NCBI RefSeq assembly: GCF_001592965.1
Contig: NZ_LRPC01000012.1
Location: forward strand, 496,001-560,000
Origin: Roseivirga spongicola
GTDB lineage: Bacteria; Bacteroidota; Bacteroidia; Cytophagales; Cyclobacteriaceae
Direction of reading: 5' to 3'
DNA: 64,000 nucleotides
Part shown: positions 37,412 through 45,002 of the stretch, in pieces
How positions within the stretch are numbered: position 1 is the first letter of the stretch
How the letters are laid out: every line of letters begins with the position of its first letter
Program-made: the position numbers and the translations under genes
Notes under the pieces: generated by a model
The model's database searches: none
The model's input: only the letters and a program-made list of their open reading frames with translations
What the model was told of the DNA's origin: nothing

Positions 37412-40400
37412 TTAAAATTTGATATTTAAACCTAGGGTGTAAACAGCAGGGATTGGATATGTCTGTCTATCGATTCCGTTAGCTACTTCTGGGTTGAAAC
37501 CATTGTAGTTAAACAGGGTCAACGGCTTTTCTGCCGTGAACGTGATGCGGGTTTCAGGTATTTCTGTACCTAAAACAGTCTGGTTGATTAGGTTATAAGA
37601 GAGTCGAATGTTCTGGATTCTGAAGTATGAGCCATCTTCTACAAAGTAGTCGCTCATGCTCTGGTTCCAACCTTTTCTTAGACCAGCAGCAGAAGGGTAT
37701 TTGTTAGAAGTTCCTTCACCTGTCCAAAGGTTTTCGGCAAGCTCAGCATCAATGTTAGTATCTGTAGTAAAGATGATTTCACCTCTTTTTCTATTCAGAA
37801 TGCTATGTCCAGACATTCCTTGGAAGTCTGCAGAAAGGTCGAAGTTCATGTAGCTTACTGCAAAGTTGAACCCGTACGTTAAAGTTGGTAAGTAAGAACC
37901 TAGAACAACTCTGTCTTGGTCGTCAATTACACCATCTTGGTTCTGATCTTTGAATTTGTAGTCTCCTGGCTCAATGCCTGAGTCTGTTACAAATTCTGAA
38001 GTGTAACCATAGTTGTCAATGTCTGACTGATTTTGGAAAATACCGTCTGTCTCATAACCAAAGAATGCCTGTAATGGCTGACCAATAATTGATCTTTGAC
38101 GGAACTCAGCAGAACCAGCATCTAAGTATTGTGGGCCACCAAGGCTCAATACCTCATTGTTCAACGTAGCTAGGTTACCACCAACGCTATATCTTACATC
38201 ACCAATTTCGTCAGACCAGTTAAGAGCCAATTCGAAACCTTCGTTTCTGAAGCTACCTGCACTACGTCTTACATTAGATCTAATAAGAGGAAGAATAATA
38301 GTTACTGAAGCGTCTTTAGTATCTCTCTGGAAGTAGTCAGCCTCTACAGAAAGTCTTTCGTTAAACATTCTAGCACTCACACCAATGTTCAACTCTTCTG
38401 TAGTTTCCCATCTATCTACATAGTCAAAGGTTGGGATTACTACGTTTCCAGATACTCTTTCGCCATCAATAGCAACAAATCTCTGATCGATAGTTGGCTC
38501 ACCAACTGATGCAGCAACACCATCGTTACCAAGCTGACCCCAACCACCTCTTACTTTAAGGAAGTCTACAGCAGATACATCGAAGAAGTCTTCTTCGGTA
38601 AGTACCCAACCAGCACCAACTGTGAAGAAGTCACCCCATTTTTGCTGGAATTTGTTGTTACCATCTCTTCGGTAAGTTCCATAAAGTAGGTATCTGTCGT
38701 CAAAGTTATAGGCTAGTCTAGAGAAGTAAGAAGAACCGTAAAGCTTGCTTCCGTAGTCACCATAAGCAGTTTCATCTCTAGTTTGAGTTAATGAGATATA
38801 CCATAACTCTTCATTTAATCTGCTAGGAGAAGGGAAAAGCTCGGTACCACCGGCAAACACACCTTCGCTTGTTTCAGATCTGTAAGAATAACCAGCTACT
38901 GCAGTTACGTTATGCTTTCCTGCAAACTGCTTATTGAATGTTAAGTAGTTGTCGGAGATTTGGTTAAAGCTGGTTGCGTGGCTTCTATTAATTGAAGAAA
39001 CGCGCTCAGTTACACCATCATTGAAGTCGAAATTTAAGTTTCTTGAGTTTACCTGAGAGAAGCTGTAGTTATAAGCTGTTCTGAACTTTAAAGTCTCAGG
39101 GATAATATCCAATTCTGCATAGAAATTGGCCAAGAACTTGTTGATTTTGTTTCTGTTGTCATTGTAGTAGAGGTCGAACAAAGGGTTTTGAGAACCTCTG
39201 TAGCCTAATACCTGAGCGTTACCAAACCTGTTAGGAGAGGCTGCCGTGTTTAAGTCGTCATAAACTGGTAGAATAGGAACAGCAAAGAAACTCTTGAACC
39301 AAACCGAGTTTTCGCCAACATATTGAGTTCCGTTACTAATGTTGATGTTACCACCAACTCTGAAGTTTTCACTTACATCATAGTCGATTTTAGAACGTAA
39401 GTTTACACGCTCATACTCGTTTCTAGTAAACTTCATTAAACCGTCTTGCTTAAAGTAGCTCACTCCAAGAGAGTATCTGGTGTTGTCGCTACCTCCGTTT
39501 ACAGAAAGCGTATGGTTTTGCTGAGGGGCGTAAGACTCCATTACTTCTCCATACCAGTCGGTATTAACGTTTGGAATGTTCGGATCGATTCTGCTTCTAC
39601 CGAACCTCTGTAAGGCATTGTCGATAAATGCAGCATCGGCACTAGAGCCTGTAGCTAAAGCATAGTTAGTGAATTGCTGAGCGTTAGCCACTTTCAATAC
39701 GTTTTGGGCAGTTTGAATACCGTAGTATCCGTTGTAAACGATTTCAGCGGGCTTATTATAACTTCCTGATTTAGTTTCGATCAGGATTACACCGTTTGAT
39801 GCTCTTACACCATAAATAGCGGAAGCAGATGCATCTTTCAATACCGAGATTGAAGCGATGTCGGAAGTGTTTAGAAAGTCGATGCTGTTAAAAAACATAC
39901 CATCAACCACATATAGAGGGGCTGCATTACCTTCTAAAGATCCAACTCCACGAACTCTAACTGTAGGAGCTGCACCAGGAGCACCGCTACTTACAATCTG
40001 CAGTCCTGGAACTTTACCTTGAAGCGCCTGCATGGCTTGCGCAGTTGGTACTTTAGCGATTTCTTCGCTTTTCACAGTAGAGATTGAGGAGGTAATGTCT
40101 TTCTGTTCTTGGCTACCATAACCAACTACTACAATTTCTCCCAATTCACTCACATTTGGAGAAAGCGTAACATTGATTGTGGTCTGATTGCCCACAAGAA
40201 CTTCTTGCGTAACAAAACCAACGAAACTAAATACGAGAACCGCTTGATTGTTAGATACCTGAAGTCGGTATTTACCATCAAGGTCAGTAGTCATACCATT
40301 GTTAGTGCCCTTTTCGCGGACAGTAACACTTGGTAGAGGTTGTCCATCTTCTGCAGACAACACAGTTCCTGATACCTGTACAGTCTGCGCACTGAGAGGT

Positions 40401-40465
40401 TGGCTCAGGGCAAACAGTAGAAGTAAAGGAAGTACTTTAAAGTACGAGCTTAGAGTTTTCTTCAT
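37412..40465 (-). CDS. SusC/RagA-family TonB-linked outer-membrane transporter
   Basis: A 1017-residue TonB-dependent transporter for the oligosaccharide. After the signal peptide, residues about 28-112 are a carboxypeptidase-D-like regulatory domain (V-S-G-T-V-L-S-A-E-D-G), then a plug domain with V-R-V-R-G-V-G-S-L and Y-V-V-D-G-M, and then the beta-barrel ending in Y-T-L-G-L-N-I-K-F with the terminal aromatic residue. The gene opens the operon on the minus strand; 250 bp upstream lie the unusual regulator and several palindromes (listed separately). No extra N-terminal anti-sigma signalling domain (STN) is present, so an ECF/anti-sigma switch is unlikely. Confidence 0.95.
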   Translation of the reverse strand: MKKTLSSYFKVLPLLLLFALSQPLSAQTVQVSGTVLSAEDGQPLPSVTVREKGTNNGMTTDLDGKYRLQVSNNQAVLVFSFVGFVTQEVLVGNQTTINVTLSPNVSELGEIVVVGYGSQEQKDITSSISTVKSEEIAKVPTAQAMQALQGKVPGLQIVSSGAPGAAPTVRVRGVGSLEGNAAPLYVVDGMFFNSIDFLNTSDIASISVLKDASASAIYGVRASNGVILIETKSGSYNKPAEIVYNGYYGIQTAQNVLKVANAQQFTNYALATGSSADAAFIDNALQRFGRSRIDPNIPNVNTDWYGEVMESYAPQQNHTLSVNGGSDNTRYSLGVSYFKQDGLMKFTRNEYERVNLRSKIDYDVSENFRVGGNINISNGTQYVGENSVWFKSFFAVPILPVYDDLNTAASPNRFGNAQVLGYRGSQNPLFDLYYNDNRNKINKFLANFYAELDIIPETLKFRTAYNYSFSQVNSRNLNFDFNDGVTERVSSINRSHATSFNQISDNYLTFNKQFAGKHNVTAVAGYSYRSETSEGVFAGGTELFPSPSRLNEELWYISLTQTRDETAYGDYGSKLYGSSYFSRLAYNFDDRYLLYGTYRRDGNNKFQQKWGDFFTVGAGWVLTEEDFFDVSAVDFLKVRGGWGQLGNDGVAASVGEPTIDQRFVAIDGERVSGNVVIPTFDYVDRWETTEELNIGVSARMFNERLSVEADYFQRDTKDASVTIILPLIRSNVRRSAGSFRNEGFELALNWSDEIGDVRYSVGGNLATLNNEVLSLGGPQYLDAGSAEFRQRSIIGQPLQAFFGYETDGIFQNQSDIDNYGYTSEFVTDSGIEPGDYKFKDQNQDGVIDDQDRVVLGSYLPTLTYGFNFAVSYMNFDLSADFQGMSGHSILNRKRGEIIFTTDTNIDAELAENLWTGEGTSNKYPSAAGLRKGWNQSMSDYFVEDGSYFRIQNIRLSYNLINQTVLGTEIPETRITFTAEKPLTLFNYNGFNPEVANGIDRQTYPIPAVYTLGLNIKF

Positions 40466-40517
40466 GCCTTATTCATTTGTTTTGGTAATAGGTAAAGTCG
40501 TGCGAGTAAATCGTTTG

Positions 40518-40534
40518 AATTACACTATGTAATT
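40518..40534 (-). promoter_or_regulatory. Perfect inverted repeat upstream of susC (operator candidate)
   Basis: AATTACA-CTA-TGTAATT is a perfect 7-3-7 palindrome centred 61 bp before the susC start codon (ATG at 40465). It is the most operator-like element in the region and may be bound by the neighbouring sensor-regulator or by another repressor. Confidence 0.45.
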
Positions 40535-40594
40535 GTAATCGTTGTGTTAAAAACTGTCAAGAAGTGGAAAATAAAATCGCTTTTTTATGCGCTT

Positions 40595-40652
40595 AAAACG
40601 GCCTTTTTGGGAGGTGTTTTTTGCGCCTTAATCTCATTAAAAAACGGCCTTT
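40595..40652 (-). promoter_or_regulatory. 12-bp direct repeats in the susC upstream region
   Basis: AAAACGGCCTTT occurs at 40595-40606 and 40641-40652, 46 bp apart start to start. Each copy follows a T-rich tract that contains GCGC (40589-40592 and 40623-40626). Paired sites on nearly the same helix face could be bound by a dimeric regulator. No TAnnTTTG core was found on either strand here. Confidence 0.4.
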
Positions 40653-40668
40653 AATTTGGTTTAAACAG

Positions 40669-40682
40669 TGAAAACGTTTGCA
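40669..40682. promoter_or_regulatory. LacI/CcpA-like palindrome TGAAAACGTTTGCA
   Basis: The 14-mer has the central CG and half-site layout of LacI-family operators and differs in one place from the cre consensus. No LacI-type gene is in the window. A similar 10-bp palindrome lies before the alanine dehydrogenase gene (44724-44733). Confidence 0.3.
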
Positions 40683-40715
40683 TATCCCTCTTTGGTAACA
40701 AGATTGAATTAGGGG

Positions 40716-42572
40716 CTAATTTATGTGTGAGCTGAATAGGTTGTGAACCAAAACTGTTGTTGAGTTTTTGGCATCGCCATCGTAAACGTTTTCAATCTTC
40801 TTTTTAAAATTCCAGATGGTGTTACGCCTTAAGTCTAACATTTCTGAAAGCTGATCTAATGTGTATTCCTTTTGTCTATTATTTGTGACGTACAGAATGA
40901 AGAAGGCTTTGTCTATTGGAAAACGAATGCCGTGGAAAATGGAGTTACTGGTAACCGATTCATTGTAGCCGCACTTAGTGCACCTTCTCATAAATTTAGT
41001 CTTTCCTTCATTGTATTTTGTGTTGCTACACTTGGCACAATGGTAGCCATCGCCCCACTTAAGCTTTTCTAGAAACCTGTAGCAAGTAGGCTGATCTGGA
41101 AATATTTTCTGAAACTGCTCATAGCTCAGATTCTTGTTGATAAGTCTGTCTTGTAGAATTTCTTTTATATTGTTCTTTAGCTTCCAGTTGTCTAAATCGA
41201 GCTTTGAATTGATTGCGTTGATGTCTTTAGTTTGCTCAATTAGCTTTTGATTGGTAGAGGCCAAGAGAAGGTTTTTCTCTTCAAGCTGGCGAGTCCTTTC
41301 CTTGATCTTCTCTTCCAGTTCTCTGTTTACCTTGTCTTTCAGCTCTGCATTCTCCTTTTGTTGGTTTATTATTCTCTGTAATGCTCTATCTCTGTTCGAC
41401 TTAAGAATTCTAACTCTATCGCTGAGTGCAAACGTTAGGAATATCATTTCTAGCAAAAAGCAAATATGAAGGCTGTAATAGCTTATGGTTACTAATGGTA
41501 TAACGGATAGGTAGATGAGGGCCTTAGTTAAGAAACCTAGAAAGAGAATACCATAGGCCACCACAAAGAACCTTGCAGGTTTAAAGCCTTTTAACCATAC
41601 CCGAATGCCAGAATAGAAGATTAAAGAAAGGGGAATGATTTCTATGTTGCGATATTCAAAAATTGAATGGTCGAAAACTAAGGCATATAGGAATATGAGG
41701 CTTCTTACTGCGAGCGTACCCAGTAGTAATTTATCTAACTGAGGTGCTTTGGTGCTGGTGGTTAAAAACCTTCTAGAAAACAATAAGGACCAAAAGATAA
41801 GCGAGAATAAGGCCGTACCGTAAGCAATTTGGTTCCACTGAGGCCAATTAGGCCATAGATATTGATAGGCTATGCCGTCTACGCACATGGCATAGACGCC
41901 CACACTCAAAATATAGAAAGTGTAGAGGAGGTATTTCTGTTCTCTTATGGCAAAGAAAATCAACATGTTATAGATGGAAATGATGAAGATCATTCCATAA
42001 AAGATGCCGTATAAGAAGTATTCATTTAGAGCATATCCGACAAACTGGTTAACTGTTCTGATGGAAACCCTTAGGTCAGCATACAGGTGAGATTGAACCC
42101 TAAAGTAGACTTCCTGCTGACCTTCTAGTTCTGAATCTATTATCCATTGAAAGTTTTTGTGGTTGAAAGATTTGTCTTTAAAAGGGATGGCATCTCCTAC
42201 ATGGTACTGTTTGTAGGTTCCGTCTTCTTGAGGAAAGTAAGCCCAGATGTGGTCTATGGTTTGGTCATAGAATTCTATCATCCATTCCTTTTCAAGGTCT
42301 CTTGCTACAAGCAATGGTACCTTTATCCAATAGGTGCAGGTGGTGCAGTAATCTTTTGGTTTGTAGCCAGGAGTTATTAGAAACTGCTTCTGAGAGTTTC
42401 TTACTAACTCAAAAGACATAGACCCAGTGCTGTCTATGAGAATGGGTAAATCATTAAATGCGAGGAGAAACCTATCGCTAGAATCGTCTATAAATATTCT
42501 TTCCCTTGAGTTTTGGTAGGGGCTAAAGAAGTTTAGCAACAAGGAAATAATGAAAGCTTTTACAAATAGCAT
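40716..42572 (-). CDS. 7TMR-DISM membrane sensor fused to an IS1595-type transposase zinc-ribbon/HTH domain
   Basis: A 618-residue membrane protein. Residues about 35-175 resemble the 7TMR-DISMED2 extracellular sugar-binding-like domain, about 183-390 hold seven membrane helices, and about 393-480 are an Arg/Glu/Lys-rich coiled coil. The end (about 482-600) is not a kinase or a LuxR/AraC domain. It matches the N-terminal part of IS1595-family transposases: L-S-Y-E-Q-F-Q-K-I-F-P-D, then zinc-ribbon cysteines C512-x2-C515 and C531-x2-C534, followed by S-I-F-H-G-I-R-F-P and a helix-turn-helix (about 570-592). The DDE catalytic domain is absent. It is probably a one-component, membrane-tethered transcription factor for the adjoining SusC/D locus. 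Confidence 0.8.
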   Translation of the reverse strand: MLFVKAFIISLLLNFFSPYQNSRERIFIDDSSDRFLLAFNDLPILIDSTGSMSFELVRNSQKQFLITPGYKPKDYCTTCTYWIKVPLLVARDLEKEWMIEFYDQTIDHIWAYFPQEDGTYKQYHVGDAIPFKDKSFNHKNFQWIIDSELEGQQEVYFRVQSHLYADLRVSIRTVNQFVGYALNEYFLYGIFYGMIFIISIYNMLIFFAIREQKYLLYTFYILSVGVYAMCVDGIAYQYLWPNWPQWNQIAYGTALFSLIFWSLLFSRRFLTTSTKAPQLDKLLLGTLAVRSLIFLYALVFDHSIFEYRNIEIIPLSLIFYSGIRVWLKGFKPARFFVVAYGILFLGFLTKALIYLSVIPLVTISYYSLHICFLLEMIFLTFALSDRVRILKSNRDRALQRIINQQKENAELKDKVNRELEEKIKERTRQLEEKNLLLASTNQKLIEQTKDINAINSKLDLDNWKLKNNIKEILQDRLINKNLSYEQFQKIFPDQPTCYRFLEKLKWGDGYHCAKCSNTKYNEGKTKFMRRCTKCGYNESVTSNSIFHGIRFPIDKAFFILYVTNNRQKEYTLDQLSEMLDLRRNTIWNFKKKIENVYDGDAKNSTTVLVHNLFSSHIN

Positions 42573-42659
42573 GGGTCCAACAGTAGACTCTCTTTTATCT
42601 AATGTACAAAATTAGCAACCAAACGATTGGTTAAGGTGTGTCTACTGTCTTTTAAGAAC

Positions 42660-43490
42660 TTAAGAAGCTTTTTCTAAAGAAATTGGTTCGGCAGCTTTTC
42701 CGTCTATGCGTTTAGCATGGTTTTTTCGCTGAATATTGCCGACCATATTGGCCACTCTGTTTCTGCTTAGTAAGCGTGGTAAAAAAGCACTCAGCTTATT
42801 CCAGAAGCCTGGTATTAAGACAACTTTTCCACTCATTAATCCTTCATAGCCAAATTCAGCAACGCTCTTTGCATCGGCAATATTGAATTTTATGTTCGGG
42901 TTTTCATTTCCATTAGACTTTGCAAAGTTAGTCCTTGTCATACCGGGGCATAAAACAGCCACATGAACGCCATTAGCCCTAACCTCGTTTGCTAATGCTT
43001 GTGAGAAGTTCAATAAATAGGCTTTAGAGGCATGATAGGTAGACATAAGTGGCCCTGGCACAAAAGCGGCAACTGATGCATTATTCAGAATGTAGCCTAC
43101 TTTTCTTTCTACCATTCCTGGCAATATCCTTTTCATTAACTCTGTGGCTGTAACCATATGAACCTGAAGCATGGCTTTGTCTTTTGCCCAGCTACTTTGA
43201 GCGAAATAACCGAAATTTCCGAAGCCGGCATTGTTGAAAAGGAGCTCTACTTCAATATGCTCTCTATCTATAAAGCTACAAATGCTATTAGTTGCCTCAG
43301 GGTCTGATAAGTCTTGAGAAAAGATTTTGATGTCTACTGAATACAATGATTCAAGACTACTTTTAGCAATTTCTAGAGACTGAAAGTTGATGTCTATAAG
43401 GAGTAGGTTGTAACCATTGAGGGCACAAACATTGCAGAACTCTAAACCTATGCCACCAGCAGCTCCTGTTACAAGTGCTGTTTTCTTCAT
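42660..43490 (-). CDS. SDR-family oxidoreductase
   Basis: Classical short-chain dehydrogenase/reductase, 276 residues. The NAD(P)-binding motif is V-T-G-A-A-G-G-I-G near residue 7, N-N-A-G-F-G is near 90, and the catalytic Y-x3-K motif is Y-H-A-S-K near 155. The C-terminal segment after residue 220 has a hydrophobic, basic region. The substrate is not known. A terminator-like hairpin separates it from the alanine dehydrogenase gene upstream. Confidence 0.9.
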   Translation of the reverse strand: MKKTALVTGAAGGIGLEFCNVCALNGYNLLLIDINFQSLEIAKSSLESLYSVDIKIFSQDLSDPEATNSICSFIDREHIEVELLFNNAGFGNFGYFAQSSWAKDKAMLQVHMVTATELMKRILPGMVERKVGYILNNASVAAFVPGPLMSTYHASKAYLLNFSQALANEVRANGVHVAVLCPGMTRTNFAKSNGNENPNIKFNIADAKSVAEFGYEGLMSGKVVLIPGFWNKLSAFLPRLLSRNRVANMVGNIQRKNHAKRIDGKAAEPISLEKAS

Positions 43491-43511
43491 CTCGGAAATT
43501 TAACAAATAAA

Positions 43512-43537
43512 AAAAGGAACCCAACTGAGTCCCTTTT
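43512..43537 (-). terminator. Rho-independent terminator after the alanine dehydrogenase gene
   Basis: Read on the minus strand, AAAAGGGACTC-AGTT-GGGTTCCTTTTT forms an 11-bp stem with two G-T pairs and is followed by T residues. It lies 22 bp after the ald stop codon. Confidence 0.75.
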
Positions 43538-43558
43538 CAATCTCTATAAGTTGAACCC

Positions 43559-44674
43559 TTAGGCCAAGTATTTTTCTACTGGAACGTAGTCTAAATCGAA
43601 AGCCTCAGCAACCGCTTCATAAACTACATCACCGTTAACTACGTTCAAGCCTTTTTCTAGCTCTTTGTTTTCCTGACAAGCCTTCTTCCAGCCTTTGTTA
43701 GCTAGCTGAATAGCGTAAGGAAGTGTGGCGTTAGTAAGAGCAATGGTAGAAGTATAAGGTACAGCTCCTGGCATGTTTGCAACACAGTAGTGCACAATAT
43801 CATCGATAATAAAAGTTGGATTTTCGTGCGTTGTTGGAGTACAAGTCTCGAAACAGCCACCTTGATCTACAGCAACATCTACCAATACAGTACCTGGTTG
43901 CATTTCTTTCAACATGTCTCTGGTGATTAGCTTAGGCGCTTTAGCACCAGGAAGAAGTACAGAGCCAATGATTAAATCCATGTGAGGGATAAGCTCACGA
44001 ATGTTTACTTCATTAGAGTATCTTGTAACCACATTAGGAGGCATAACGTCATTAAGGTATCTCATTCTGTCTAGGTTCACATCCATAATGGTTACTTGAG
44101 CACCTAAACCTGCAGCCATTTTTGCGGCTTGAGTTCCTACAATACCGCCACCTAGAACTAATACTTTACCAGGAGAAACACCAGGTACTCCTCCAAGGAG
44201 AACACCTTTACCCATAATTGGCTTCTCTAAGTATTTTGCACCTTGCTGAGTGGCCATTCTACCTGCTACTTCAGACATAGGAATCAACAGAGGAAGGCTT
44301 CTATCTGCTTTTTCAACTGTTTCGTATGCCAAACAAACAGCACCACTTTCAATCATGGCGTGTGTTAATGGCTCGTAAGATGCGAAGTGGAAATAAGTGA
44401 ATACCAATTGATCTTTCTTGATGAGTTTGTACTCAGGCTCAATAGGTTCTTTCACCTTCATGATCATTTCGGCTTTGTCATATACAGCCTCAATGCTTGG
44501 TAGTATATTGGCACCAACTTCCTCATAAGCTTCATCAGGGAAACCGCTGTTTAAGCCGGCATTAGTTTGTATATAAACTTCGTGACCACGTTTGATCAAC
44601 TCTAGTGCTCCACCAGGGGTTAGAGACACTCTATTCTCGTTGTTTTTAATTTCTATTGGAACGCCAATGATCAT
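43559..44674 (-). CDS. ald: Alanine dehydrogenase
   Basis: NAD-dependent oxidative deamination of L-alanine to pyruvate and ammonium. The family start motif M-I-I-G-V-P-x-E-I-K-N-N-E-N-R-V fixes the start at ATG 44674; the longer frame to 44704 starts with TTG and adds an unrelated stretch. The dinucleotide-binding loop is L-G-G-G-I-V-G-T near residue 175, and the catalytic region H-F-A-S-Y-E-P is present near 90. The length of 371 residues is canonical. It is transcribed divergently from the E1 gene, with a 328-bp intergenic region holding a palindrome and promoter-like sequences. Confidence 0.95.
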   Translation of the reverse strand: MIIGVPIEIKNNENRVSLTPGGALELIKRGHEVYIQTNAGLNSGFPDEAYEEVGANILPSIEAVYDKAEMIMKVKEPIEPEYKLIKKDQLVFTYFHFASYEPLTHAMIESGAVCLAYETVEKADRSLPLLIPMSEVAGRMATQQGAKYLEKPIMGKGVLLGGVPGVSPGKVLVLGGGIVGTQAAKMAAGLGAQVTIMDVNLDRMRYLNDVMPPNVVTRYSNEVNIRELIPHMDLIIGSVLLPGAKAPKLITRDMLKEMQPGTVLVDVAVDQGGCFETCTPTTHENPTFIIDDIVHYCVANMPGAVPYTSTIALTNATLPYAIQLANKGWKKACQENKELEKGLNVVNGDVVYEAVAEAFDLDYVPVEKYLA

Positions 44675-44701
44675 GTCTAATGAGTTTAAAATTTTGAGTG
44701 G

Positions 44702-44733
44702 CAAATATAGTAAGCGGATATTACAAACGTTTG
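44702..44733 (-). promoter_or_regulatory. Promoter-like -7 element and palindrome upstream of ald
   Basis: On the minus strand TATATTTG (44709-44702) fits the Bacteroidota -7 element TAnnTTTG, 28 bp before the ald start. Just upstream lies the perfect palindrome CAAACGTTTG (44724-44733). No TTG box is found at the expected -33 distance, so this is a weak prediction; the palindrome may be a LacI-like operator. Confidence 0.35.
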
Positions 44734-44937
44734 CCGTTCGGCCTAAAAACGCCCATTTTACTGAGAATCAGAATGATGTATTTCGAAAGTTGAAAACTAT
44801 GAAATTTTCTTTTACAGCCTAATATTTAAAAGAAATAAAATTTGTCATAGATTCGTTTTGGCCAATAAAAATGATGAAAAATTACGCTTTGCGGTATTTT
44901 ATTCTAAAAATGTCTCGAAAAATAAGGGTTTGCCAAA

Positions 44938-44968
44938 TTTGATTTGTCTCTTATTCTGGTTACATTTG
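44938..44968 (+). promoter_or_regulatory. Bacteroidota-type promoter of the E1 dehydrogenase gene
   Basis: TTTG at 44938-44941 is followed, 19 bases later, by TACATTTG at 44961-44968, exactly the TTTG-N19-TAnnTTTG consensus of the primary sigma factor in this phylum. It would start transcription near 44975, about 28 bases before the start codon. Confidence 0.6.
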
Positions 44969-45002
44969 TTAGACGTAATAGTACGTAGAAATTTAAAATT
45001 TC

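Noticed and set aside
40716..42572. IS1595-type insertion sequence
   Set aside because: Only the zinc-ribbon/HTH end is present, in frame after a membrane sensor. There is no DDE domain and I saw no flanking inverted repeats.
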